NCBI GenBank assembly: GCA_026986255.1
Contig: JALSOX010000001.1
Location: 1 to 5,910, forward strand
Length of the DNA: 5,910 nucleotides
From: Desulfurococcales archaeon
GTDB taxonomy: Archaea > Thermoproteota > Thermoprotei_A > Sulfolobales > NBVN01
Direction of reading: 5' to 3'
Under the pieces are notes generated by a model, which worked only from the letters and a program-made list of their open reading frames with translations, did not search any database and was not told the origin of the DNA. A program made the position numbers and the translations under genes. The stretch's first letter is position 1; the number at the start of each line of letters is the position of its first letter. Positions 1-5,493 of the stretch are shown piece after piece.

Positions 1-1216
1 TCTTCAGCGTCACGTAACCGCCCTCCACCTCCTTACGCCCAATTATTATTGCGTAGTCATACCCCTTCTCAGACGCTACCCTTAGGGCGGAGGAGAGCTT
101 AGGCCTTGGAAATACGTTAGCGATGATTCCGGAGGATCTTAAAGTCGTGGCCACACGATCCACGTAATCATGTATGTCGCTCTCTAAGGCCACTAGCATC
201 ACCTTAATTTTCCGTTCCGGCAGGAACCACCCAGATTCCTTAAGCGTTAGGTGGATCCTGTCTATACCTAACGCAAATCCTGTTGCTGGGGTTGCGGGTC
301 CTCCGTAAAGTGATACGAGCGTGTCGTACCTGCCACCGCCTCCAATGCTTAGGCTGAGTGCTCTCTTTGGTATGATCTCAAAGATTAATCCGGTGTAGTA
401 AGCCAGCCCCCTAGCGAACCCCAGGTCAGCGTAAACTTCCGGGATGCCGAGTGCTTGAGTTACTTTGATGACGTGCGCTAATAGCTCCACGTGCTTCATT
501 ACCCCCTCCGGGAGATCCACGCTCTCCGCGCATGAGACGAGTCCTTGGGGGTCGCTGCCCTTGCATTTTGATAGCTCATTAATCACTTCCGGTTCAGCCC
601 TAGGGTACTCGCTTAGCAGTGCGGTCGCCTTCTCCAGCTCCTTCTTGTCAATGTAGTGTATTATTTCATCCTGCACGTCCTCTGGAATGCCCCACATGTT
701 GAATAGGTCTCTGAAAAGGCCCATGTGGCCAAGCTTGATGCTGTAATCCACGAACCTTATCTCGCGCAGATAGTCCCTTATTAACAATAGCAGCTCTATG
801 TCCGCCGTAACACCCTCCTCGCCTAAGTACTCCACCCCTGCCTGGATGAACTCCCTATACCTACCTCGCTGAGGTTCCTCGTACCTGAATGCTGGCCCTA
901 TGTAGAATATTTTCACAGGCTTGGGTAATGTTTGAAGTCTCCTGAGGTATATGCGGGCCATGCTTGCCGTGAATTCGGGCCTAAGGCATACTGTCCGGCC
1001 TGCCTTATCTTTAAATACGTACATGCTCCTCCTGATTTCGGGGCCAGACTTCGCCTCAAACAGGCTAAATAGCTCGACCGTAGGCGCTATCACGGGCTCA
1101 TACCCGTAGAGCTCCGCCACCTCAGCAAATTTCCTCTCAAGCCAGAGTATCTCTGTTGACTCCTCAGGTATTACGTCACGCATTCCCCGAACGGGTTCGA
1201 GCCTTATCTTAGGCAC
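1..1216 (-). CDS. hisS: Histidyl-tRNA synthetase, C-terminal end cut by window
   Basis: Class II aminoacyl-tRNA synthetase that charges tRNA-His with histidine in the cytoplasm. The frame is open from GTG at 1216 to the window edge: 405 codons of a family usually about 420-430 long, so probably only the last 15-30 residues are missing. Visible landmarks: the N-terminal PVRGMRD start typical of HisRS (8-14); histidine-binding LRPEFTAS (78-85); motif 2 with FRYE (R111) and the QRGRYREF loop (116-123); the histidine-specific signature RGLAYYTG (269-276, with the catalytic-type arginine R269); GGGGRYD (292-298); motif 3 as GFALGIDRI (313-321). The alpha/beta anticodon-binding domain begins near residue 337. 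The GTG start is fixed by a strong GGAGGTGG ribosome site and by an 8-base overlap with the stop of the upstream endonuclease subunit gene, so the two are translated from one mRNA. No disruption is seen. Confidence 0.95.
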   Translation of the reverse strand, partial: MPKIRLEPVRGMRDVIPEESTEILWLERKFAEVAELYGYEPVIAPTVELFSLFEAKSGPEIRRSMYVFKDKAGRTVCLRPEFTASMARIYLRRLQTLPKPVKIFYIGPAFRYEEPQRGRYREFIQAGVEYLGEEGVTADIELLLLIRDYLREIRFVDYSIKLGHMGLFRDLFNMWGIPEDVQDEIIHYIDKKELEKATALLSEYPRAEPEVINELSKCKGSDPQGLVSCAESVDLPEGVMKHVELLAHVIKVTQALGIPEVYADLGFARGLAYYTGLIFEIIPKRALSLSIGGGGRYDTLVSLYGGPATPATGFALGIDRIHLTLKESGWFLPERKIKVMLVALESDIHDYVDRVATTLRSSGIIANVFPRPKLSSALRVASEKGYDYAIIIGRKEVEGGYVTLK

Positions 1217-1739
1217 TCCTGACCACCTCCTTAAGGTCGCTTACCTTAAGGACTCGCGTGGAGTAATAAGTTACGTCGCCGTGGGCGTCAACCACCGCTA
1301 TTACTGGCTCATACCCCTTCATTATCGCGTCCCTAGTCCACTCAATGAGCGTGCCTGCCCTAAGCGGTGAGTTCTCCTCAATAACGAAGACCATGGTCTT
1401 GTCACTGCCTTTACCGTAGATGATGTCGTTAACGCCGAAACCTACCTTGGCCCTCCTACCCCGCTCCCTAAGGTTCAGTAGTACCACGAAGCGTATCCAG
1501 TCGTACTTGCTCCTCGAGTATTTAGCGAATAGCCTAGCTAGGTCGAGCACGCCCTCCTCATCCTCTAGTTGAGCAGCCTCAGTAAATATTAGGTAGGCTG
1601 CCTCAGCAACGTCAAGCACCCACACCCCCTTCAGAACGGACTTATGCCCTAAATCCAGCTTGCTTAGTAAGGCCTCACCCTCACTTACTAGTAGCTCTCC
1701 TCCCTCGCCCCTCCTCACCCTCACTACTCGCTTAACCAT
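1209..1739 (-). CDS. endA: tRNA-splicing endonuclease, structural (non-catalytic) subunit
   Basis: A 176-residue protein of the tRNA-intron endonuclease family, which cuts bulge-helix-bulge introns from pre-tRNAs and pre-rRNA. Family hallmarks: a C-terminal nuclease-like domain with LRERGRRAKVGFGVNDIIYG (90-109) and the strand VIAVVDAHGDVTYY (146-159), close to the GDxxYY signature of archaeal EndA. Compared with the Methanocaldococcus enzyme as I recall it, the catalytic tyrosine position is kept (Y108). The catalytic histidine is replaced (K114 region) and the catalytic lysine position is also lost (around Y143). That fits the structural beta subunit of the crenarchaeal alpha2-beta2 enzyme; the catalytic subunit must be encoded elsewhere. 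It is first in an operon with hisS, so tRNA maturation and charging are transcribed together. The ATG at 1739 has only a poorly spaced GAGGT before it, and a TATA-like box lies about 29 bases upstream, so the mRNA may be nearly leaderless. The symbol is for the family, not for the catalytic subunit. Confidence 0.85.
   Translation of the reverse strand: MVKRVVRVRRGEGGELLVSEGEALLSKLDLGHKSVLKGVWVLDVAEAAYLIFTEAAQLEDEEGVLDLARLFAKYSRSKYDWIRFVVLLNLRERGRRAKVGFGVNDIIYGKGSDKTMVFVIEENSPLRAGTLIEWTRDAIMKGYEPVIAVVDAHGDVTYYSTRVLKVSDLKEVVRSA
1223..1230 (-). promoter_or_regulatory. Shine-Dalgarno site for hisS inside the upstream gene
   Basis: On the minus strand GGAGGTGG lies in the last codons of the endonuclease subunit gene, with about 6-8 bases between its core and the GTG at 1216. 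It matches the archaeal 16S tail very well. It decides the hisS start and shows that hisS is an internal operon gene, in contrast to the leaderless-looking first genes nearby. Confidence 0.8.
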
Positions 1740-1794
1740 TGACCTCGATCCCTACACATAAACTAATTTATTCTAAATCAACGTTTACTCCAAG
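1740..1794. promoter_or_regulatory. Divergent promoter region shared by endA-hisS and mtnA
   Basis: Only 55 bases separate the two divergent starts. The AT-rich core TAATTTATT at 1764-1772 is centred about 27 bases before the mtnA GTG and about 29 bases before the endA ATG. These are the distances at which an archaeal TATA box would place transcription starts at or next to both start codons. There is no Shine-Dalgarno site before the mtnA GTG. Inference: one box, or two overlapping boxes, drives leaderless transcripts in both directions. Confidence 0.55.
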
Positions 1795-2844
1795 GTGCTA
1801 GTTTTGACCGAGTTACACCCTGTTGAATGGTTAGGTGATAGGGTAAGGTGGATAAATACCTTGAAGATCCCCTGGGAGGAGGAGTATATTGAGACGAGGG
1901 ATTACGAGCGCGTTGCAGTAGCTATTGAGCGGATGGAGATCCGTGGCGCGCCAGCCATAGGCGTTGCCGCCGCCTTCGGTGCCGCGCTAGCGGCTCTCTA
2001 CTCTGGGGCCAGGGATGTTGAGGGGCTTAAAAGGGACGTCCGTAAGGCTTTAGAGAGGCTCGGCAGGACAAGGCCCACCGCGGTGAACCTGTTCTGGGCC
2101 TTAAACCGCATGGAGAGAGTGCTTAAAGGGGATTACAACGACGTGGAGGAGTTAAGGAGAGCCATAATTAAGGAGGCTGTCCGGATCTTCGAGGAGGACG
2201 TGGAGGTCAATAAAGCCATAGGGAGGGTAGGTAGTGATGTCATAGAGGACGGCGACACGATCCTAACACACTGCAACGCAGGAGCGTTAGCCACCGCAGG
2301 TTACGGAACCGCGCTAGGCGTGATAAGGGCTGCGTGGGAGTCAGGGAAGAAGATCAAGGTAATAGCCACGGAAACACGGCCCGTACTGCAGGGCGCCCGC
2401 CTAACTGTCTGGGAGTTAGTTAGGGATGGGATACCGGTTACCTTAATAACGGATAACATGGTGGGGTACGTCATGAGTAAGGGGTTAGTCGATAAGGTCA
2501 TCGTCGGCGCGGACAGGGTTTTAAGGACGGGGCACGTGATCAATAAGATTGGAACCTACACCATAGCCGTGCTGGCTAATAGGCACGGCGTCCCATTCTA
2601 CTCGGCAGCGCCCACATCAACCGTGGATTTAGAGACGCCTGTGGAGGACGTCGTGATAGAGGAAAGGAACCCGGATGAGGTAAGGAGGATCCTCGGTAAG
2701 TTACTGATAACCGTTCCAGACGTTCCTGTCCTTAACCCCGCCTTCGACATAACGCCCCCGGAACTCGTTGAGGGGATAATAACGGAGAAAGGCATAGCCA
2801 GGAAGCCCTTCGAGGAAACCCTAACTAAGCTGGTGAAAAGCTAG
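1795..2844 (+). CDS. mtnA: Methylthioribose-1-phosphate isomerase (MtnA)
   Basis: Cytoplasmic isomerase of the eIF2B-alpha-like family. It converts 5-methylthioribose 1-phosphate to 5-methylthioribulose 1-phosphate, a methionine salvage step after methylthioadenosine phosphorolysis. The 349 residues are full length for the family. Motifs in order: RGAPAIG (50-56), RPTAVNLFWAL (93-103), the catalytic-cysteine loop THCNAGALAT (158-167, C160), ETRP (193-196), the GADRV strand with catalytic aspartate D240 (238-242), and NKIGTY (250-255). C160 and D240 fall at the same numbers as in the Bacillus enzyme. The related ribose-1,5-bisphosphate isomerases share the Cys/Asp pair, but the RGAPAIG and VNLFWAL stretches favour MtnA. 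The GTG at 1795 lacks a Shine-Dalgarno site but sits about 27 bases from a TATA-like box, so it is probably leaderless; TTG at 1804 is the only near alternative. It diverges from the endA-hisS operon and stands alone. Confidence 0.93.
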   Translation: MLVLTELHPVEWLGDRVRWINTLKIPWEEEYIETRDYERVAVAIERMEIRGAPAIGVAAAFGAALAALYSGARDVEGLKRDVRKALERLGRTRPTAVNLFWALNRMERVLKGDYNDVEELRRAIIKEAVRIFEEDVEVNKAIGRVGSDVIEDGDTILTHCNAGALATAGYGTALGVIRAAWESGKKIKVIATETRPVLQGARLTVWELVRDGIPVTLITDNMVGYVMSKGLVDKVIVGADRVLRTGHVINKIGTYTIAVLANRHGVPFYSAAPTSTVDLETPVEDVVIEERNPDEVRRILGKLLITVPDVPVLNPAFDITPPELVEGIITEKGIARKPFEETLTKLVKS

Positions 2845-2850
2845 TTTTAG

Positions 2851-2890
2851 GCGTAAACACCGCACTTATTACTGCGAAACGCGTTTTATA
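2851..2890 (+). promoter_or_regulatory. Rubrerythrin promoter with nested inverted repeats
   Basis: The gap between mtnA and the rubrerythrin gene holds a nested dyad. GCGT (2851-2854) pairs with ACGC (2879-2882), and inside it CGCA (2861-2864) pairs with TGCG (2873-2876). A perfect 10-base palindrome AAACGCGTTT (2877-2886) overlaps the TATA-like TTTTATA (2884-2890). That box is only about 19 bases from the TTG start, short for a leaderless gene. The AT-rich CTTATTA at 2866-2872 is better placed for a start of transcription near 2895. The dyads could be an operator for stress control of rubrerythrin; this is inference. Confidence 0.4.
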
Positions 2891-2894
2891 GAAC

Positions 2895-2899
2895 GTGAT
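2895..2899 (+). promoter_or_regulatory. Weak ribosome site supporting the TTG start of rubrerythrin
   Basis: GTGAT can pair with the 3' end of archaeal 16S rRNA and lies 6 bases before TTG at 2906. The only upstream codons in that frame run into TAA at 2900-2902, so TTG is the sole usable start before the conserved TLENLIKAF segment. Confidence 0.45.
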
Positions 2900-2905
2900 T
2901 AAGCA

Positions 2906-3502
2906 TTGAGTAACCCGAAACCCAAAACACTCGAGAACCTTATCAAGGCATTCATAGGTGAAAGCCAAGCTAGGAATAGGTACACGTTCTACGCAAGTAA
3001 GGCCAGGAAAGAAGGATATGAGCAAATAGCCGAGATCTTCACAGTAACCGCTGAAAACGAGAAGGAACACGCTGAGACTCTCTATGAACTAGCAATAGAG
3101 CTTAGTAAGTCGTTGGGATTAAGCGTAGAATCACTGACGGTTGAGGCCGCGGCACCATTAGCGCTGGGCAACACCATAGAGAACCTGAAGGCCGCCATCG
3201 CGGGGGAGAACTTCGAATACACAAGGATGTACCCCGAATACGCTAAGGTAGCGGAGGAAGAGGGGTACCCACTAATAGCTGCAAGGCTACGAGCCATAGC
3301 CAAGGCTGAACAACACCACGAGGAACGCTTCAAGAAACTACTGAGGGAGTTAGAGGAAGGAACCATATTCAAGAAGAAGGAGAAGGTGTGGTGGGTCTGC
3401 AGAAAGTGCGGCTACATCCACTACGGTGAAGAACCACCCGAAAAATGCCCATCATGTGGCCACTCACGCAACTACTTCCAAGTGAAATGCGAGGAGTACT
3501 AA
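2906..3502 (+). CDS. rbr: Rubrerythrin (diiron peroxidase with rubredoxin domain)
   Basis: A non-haem iron protein that reduces hydrogen peroxide in the cytoplasm of anaerobes and microaerophiles, fed by NAD(P)H through rubredoxin-type carriers. The 198 residues give the classic two-domain form. An N-terminal four-helix ferritin-like domain (about 8-150) carries diiron ligands at E19 (GESQARNRY), E52-x2-H55 (NEKEH), E101-x2-E104 (AGENFEY) and E135-x2-H138 (AEQHH). A C-terminal rubredoxin-like FeS4 domain has C165-x2-C168 and C181-x2-C184. All ligand positions are present, so the protein should be functional. It starts at TTG, supported by a GTGAT ribosome site and an in-frame stop just upstream. 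It has its own promoter region after mtnA, and a possible hairpin terminator follows, so it is likely monocistronic. It marks the end of the intact housekeeping block. Confidence 0.95.
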   Translation: MSNPKPKTLENLIKAFIGESQARNRYTFYASKARKEGYEQIAEIFTVTAENEKEHAETLYELAIELSKSLGLSVESLTVEAAAPLALGNTIENLKAAIAGENFEYTRMYPEYAKVAEEEGYPLIAARLRAIAKAEQHHEERFKKLLRELEEGTIFKKKEKVWWVCRKCGYIHYGEEPPEKCPSCGHSRNYFQVKCEEY

Positions 3503-3529
3503 ACCTATTGCACCTTCCCAAAAACAACA

Positions 3530-3552
3530 CCTCATTTTACTTGAGGGGTTTT
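3530..3552 (+). terminator. Possible terminator after rubrerythrin
   Basis: CCTCA (3530-3534) and TGAGG (3542-3546) form a 5-base stem with a 7-base T-rich loop, followed by GGTTTT. The stem is short. In archaea the T-run itself may be the working signal. Confidence 0.35.
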
Positions 3553-3671
3553 AGAACAGTTCTGGATACGCGTGCACAGCAATGACACTATGGAGCAACC
3601 TCTCGGAAACGCGCGGAAAACTACAGTCTGCATCCGCATAGGGCAGATCGGGGACGGAGCTCAAAGTATTA

Positions 3672-3687
3672 CAAGCCAGCAAGCCAG
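3672..3687. repeat. Tandem 8-base duplication
   Basis: CAAGCCAG occurs at 3672-3679 and again directly after at 3680-3687, at the border between the G+C-rich patch and the A+T-rich stretch. It could be a slippage or excision footprint. Confidence 0.6.
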
Positions 3688-3701
3688 TAAGTGCTGTCAG
3701 T

Positions 3702-3725
3702 ATTTTAATAATCATTTTAATAATC
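3702..3725. repeat. Tandem 12-base duplication
   Basis: ATTTTAATAATC is repeated head to tail at 3702-3713 and 3714-3725 without a mismatch. It lies in the A+T-rich region upstream of the glycosyltransferase remnant and looks like a replication-slippage duplication. Confidence 0.7.
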
Positions 3726-3762
3726 CATGATATGTACTTTATGTATTTTAGTAACATAGTAG

Positions 3763-3773
3763 TTAAATTTAAA
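3763..3773 (+). promoter_or_regulatory. TATA-like box of the broken glycosyltransferase gene
   Basis: TTAAATTTAAA is the best box A candidate upstream of the pseudogene and would start transcription near 3795. GAGAGGT (3807-3813) then serves as a possible ribosome site. The ATG directly after it (3815) is followed at once by TAG. Confidence 0.4.
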
Positions 3774-3814
3774 TGCTTTGTTGTGCAAGTAATTACAACT
3801 AAGTCAGAGAGGTA

Positions 3815-4012
3815 ATGTAGTCTGTCGAACATAGCTCCATTCCCATTTTCCCAAGCTCTCTTGGGATTAGGTCTAGGTGTACCATTGTTGGCTGTTCCTA
3901 CTGCTGGCCAATATACTGTAATAATTCCGTGCCATAATAAGGAAGGTACCATTGCCGAAGTTCTTGAGTCCGTTTTCAAACAGACTATTCAGAAGATGAA
4001 AATGTTTTGGTT
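3815..4012 (+). pseudogene. Family 2 glycosyltransferase, N-terminal fragment, frameshifted
   Basis: N-terminal part of a membrane-type GT2 enzyme. A hydrophobic segment, SQALLGLGLGVPLLAV, is followed by the nucleotide-sugar-binding strand YTVIIPCHNKEGTIAEVLES and VFKQT. Two lesions can be read. First, ATG at 3815 is followed by TAG; ignoring one T there gives M-SLSNIAPF running straight into the open frame. Second, after VFKQTI the frame must shift near 3987-3990 (one base lost) to continue as SEDENVLV, which fits the normal approach to the DDxS motif. The match stops at about 4012, where the TnpB element begins; the rest of the gene resumes at about 5514. Whether the original start was the ATG at 3815 or TTG at 3861 is unclear. 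It would have acted at the cytoplasmic membrane, transferring sugars to a polysaccharide or lipid. It is not expected to be functional now. Confidence 0.8.
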
Positions 4013-4014
4013 TC

Positions 4015-4036
4015 TTTGGTTACTAGGGATACTTAG
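4015..4036 (+). repeat. Left inverted repeat of the TnpB element
   Basis: TTTGGTTACT (4015-4024), five variable bases, then TACTTAG (4030-4036). The reverse complement of 5472-5493 has the same two blocks at the same spacing: 18 of 22 positions agree. It begins within about two bases of the left border inferred from the broken glycosyltransferase. Confidence 0.7.
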
Positions 4037-4038
4037 CA

Positions 4039-4185
4039 CTACTCTGGCTCTATGATTATTACGGCTTTTACCTTTCTTCCATGGAATTTCTTGAGTTTTT
4101 CTTGGTATTTCTTAGGTGGGTAGATTATGTATCTCCCACCACCATACTTCATTATTTTTGCCTCAAAACTATACACGTAGCTCAT
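4039..4185 (-). CDS. Small AbrB-like protein encoded inside the TnpB element
   Basis: A 48-residue protein starting at ATG 4185 with a GGTG ribosome site five bases upstream. The sequence runs MSYVYSFEAK, then IMKYGGGRYIIYPPKKYQEK, then a basic segment and the strand VKAVIIIEPE. The order (strand, GGGR turn, strand ending in PPK, short charged helix, glycine, final hydrophobic strand) resembles the swapped-hairpin AbrB/SpoVT fold of small DNA-binding regulators and antitoxins. It also resembles the short transposon-encoded archaeal proteins of the DUF2080 type. I infer this from pattern only. The gene is lysine-rich, ends three bases inside the left inverted repeat, and diverges from tnpB across a shared palindromic promoter. 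That placement suggests it controls tnpB expression or otherwise acts with the element. It is not a tnpA: far too short and no HUH motif. Confidence 0.6.
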   Translation of the reverse strand: MSYVYSFEAKIMKYGGGRYIIYPPKKYQEKLKKFHGRKVKAVIIIEPE

Positions 4186-4206
4186 AGTAACACCACGATA
4201 ATAATT

Positions 4207-4240
4207 TGAGACAAAGACTTATAAATCTGTCTCACAGACA
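4207..4240. promoter_or_regulatory. Shared divergent promoter and operator of tnpB and the small gene
   Basis: TGAGACA (4207-4213) and TGTCTCA (4228-4234) form a perfect 7-base inverted repeat framing CTTATAAAT (4218-4226), a nearly symmetric TATA box. A further half-site, AGACA (4236-4240), pairs with TGTCT (4228-4232) across CAC. A start 26 bases from the box centre (about 4222) falls near 4248 for tnpB and near 4196 for the small gene, giving leaders of roughly 11-13 bases. Each leader holds a ribosome site: GGAG at 4251-4254 and GGTG at 4194-4191. A dimeric repressor bound to these arms would block both genes. Confidence 0.6.
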
Positions 4241-4260
4241 TATAACATGGGGAGCTGGGG

Positions 4261-5370
4261 ATGAGGGTCTTAGTAACCGCTAAGGTGAGGGCGGTTACCC
4301 CCAATCTCAGCTCCCTCCATAAACTATTGGTCTTCCTCAAAGCATTCCGTGACTGGACACAGTACGTTATAAACAATATATGGAATCTAGACCATATACC
4401 TTCTATGAAAGAGCTACACTATAAGTTCTACAAGGTATTGAGGAAGCAAGGGTTCCGTGCACATCATTGCCACAAGATTGAGAGGAGAGCAAGGGAAGTA
4501 GTTAAGGCAACCAAGAAGAACAATGGTAGCAAACCCATTCTAAGAAAGCTAACAGCAAGACTGGATAATCAAGACTATAGGCTGGACTTAAACAGCATGA
4601 CATTGAGGATAGTCGTTCTTAACAATGAATGGGTTGAACTAAAACTAGTATGGTATAGCTACCTAAACAGATACCTCAATAGTGAATGGAAGCTTAAAGA
4701 GATGCTCATAAGCTATAGGGATAATACTGTATGGGTTTACTTAACGTTTGAGAAACAGGTAGAGCTGAAGAAACCGAGAACCGTTATGGGTGTAGATATT
4801 AACTTCAACAACGTAACCTATACAATAATTGATTTTAATGGAAGATTGATAACTATGGGCACTATACCATTTAGAGGGTTGAAAAGAGCTCTACATTTCA
4901 AGAAGCTTGCCGAGAACCTACAAAAGAAGTATCCTAGGAGCTGGAGATTCATTAAATGGGTAAAGAGAATTAGGGCAAGATGGCTTAGGAGAGCAAGGAA
5001 CATACTTAGTGATTCATGCCACTTTATAGCTAGGAGGATAGTTGAGATAGCGAAGGAATATGATGCTGTCATAGTGCTGGAGGATTTGAAGAAACTAAAA
5101 ACTAATGCTAACGGGAATAGTGGGTTCTACTGGGAGCTACAGTTATGGACATATAGGAGGATACAGAGCTACATCAGCTACAAGGCACTACAGGAGGGGA
5201 TACCAATAGTACACATTAATCCAAGGAAGACATCGAGGACGTCACCTATAGGTGGTAAACTAAAGTTCATCAACTATAAGTGGGTCAGATTGCCCAATGA
5301 ATATATTGTTACAAGAGATATCATTGCATCATGGAATCTCGCCCTTAAATACCTGCATACCTGCGGATGA
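4261..5370 (+). CDS. tnpB: TnpB RNA-guided nuclease of an IS605-group element
   Basis: A 369-residue OrfB/TnpB protein, the compact RuvC nuclease ancestral to Cas12. It uses an omega RNA made from the element's right end to cleave matching DNA next to a short target-adjacent motif, which helps the element persist. The N-terminal wedge/REC part covers about 1-170. RuvC motifs are present: GVDIN (D179), VLEDL (E274) and TRDIIASWNLAL (D353), so the catalytic triad looks intact. A basic bridge-like stretch, WVKRIRARWLRRARNIL, lies at 233-249. The usual CxxC...CxxC zinc finger is replaced: TSRTSPIGG (324-332) and RLPNEYIV (343-350) carry no cysteine. The N- and C-termini look complete. ATG 4261 has GGAG six bases upstream. 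The gene runs in the same direction as the interrupted glycosyltransferase, with the small AbrB-like gene divergent from it. Confidence 0.92.
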   Translation: MRVLVTAKVRAVTPNLSSLHKLLVFLKAFRDWTQYVINNIWNLDHIPSMKELHYKFYKVLRKQGFRAHHCHKIERRAREVVKATKKNNGSKPILRKLTARLDNQDYRLDLNSMTLRIVVLNNEWVELKLVWYSYLNRYLNSEWKLKEMLISYRDNTVWVYLTFEKQVELKKPRTVMGVDINFNNVTYTIIDFNGRLITMGTIPFRGLKRALHFKKLAENLQKKYPRSWRFIKWVKRIRARWLRRARNILSDSCHFIARRIVEIAKEYDAVIVLEDLKKLKTNANGNSGFYWELQLWTYRRIQSYISYKALQEGIPIVHINPRKTSRTSPIGGKLKFINYKWVRLPNEYIVTRDIIASWNLALKYLHTCG

Positions 5371-5464
5371 GGGGCTCATGTGGTAGATGGAGCCCTGATA
5401 GCCCCTGTAATGAGGGGATGAGAACCCGACCCAAACAGGGGAAGCCCGTGCCCAAACTCATCAC

Positions 5465-5490
5465 AAGTACCCTAAGTACCAGAAGTAACC
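5465..5490 (+). repeat. Three 9-base-spaced AAGTA(A)CC units
   Basis: AAGTACC at 5465-5471, AAGTACC at 5474-5480 and AAGTAACC at 5483-5490 recur with a period of 9 bases and overlap the right inverted repeat. They may be recognition units for the unknown transposase or part of the RNA scaffold. Confidence 0.55.
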
Positions 5491-5493
5491 AAA
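5472..5493 (-). repeat. Right inverted repeat of the TnpB element
   Basis: CTAAGTA (5472-5478), five variable bases, then AGTAACCAAA (5484-5493): the inverse of 4015-4036 with 18 of 22 positions equal. About 20 bases separate its outer end from the point where glycosyltransferase similarity resumes, so the repeat may be subterminal on this side. Confidence 0.7.

Larger units (their letters stand above)
3503..3814. other. Gene-poor stretch with sharp base-composition change
   Basis: No convincing gene is seen. Bases 3553-3563 form the palindrome AGAACAGTTCT. Bases 3601-3660 are G+C-rich (36 of 60) and CpG-rich, and 3721-3780 are extremely A+T-rich (13 of 60). A short open frame runs 3590-3730 on the plus strand (46 codons from ATG, no ribosome site, ending in the A+T repeats), and an overlapping long minus frame continues antisense to the glycosyltransferase remnant. 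Neither has recognisable motifs. The G+C-rich patch reads like foreign or relic sequence joined to the promoter region of the downstream pseudogene. Confidence 0.5.

Noticed and set aside
465..656. 63-codon plus-strand frame inside hisS
   Set aside because: It is antisense to a well-conserved part of hisS, rich in Ser/Leu as expected of a shadow frame.
3590..3730. 46-codon plus-strand frame from ATG in the G+C-rich patch
   Set aside because: No ribosome site, no recognised motif, and its last residues come from a tandem A+T duplication. Mentioned but not called as a gene.
3551..3979. 142-codon open frame on the minus strand
   Set aside because: It runs antisense through the A+T repeats, the promoter and the readable glycosyltransferase fragment. 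It has no motif and composition shifts along it, so it is treated as a shadow.
5371..5418. In-frame continuation after the tnpB stop (G-A-H-V-V-D-G-A-L... to the next TGA)
   Set aside because: It could suggest that the TGA at 5368 truncated a longer TnpB tail. However, TnpB is complete at the RDIIASWNLAL helix and this segment is better explained as RNA scaffold.
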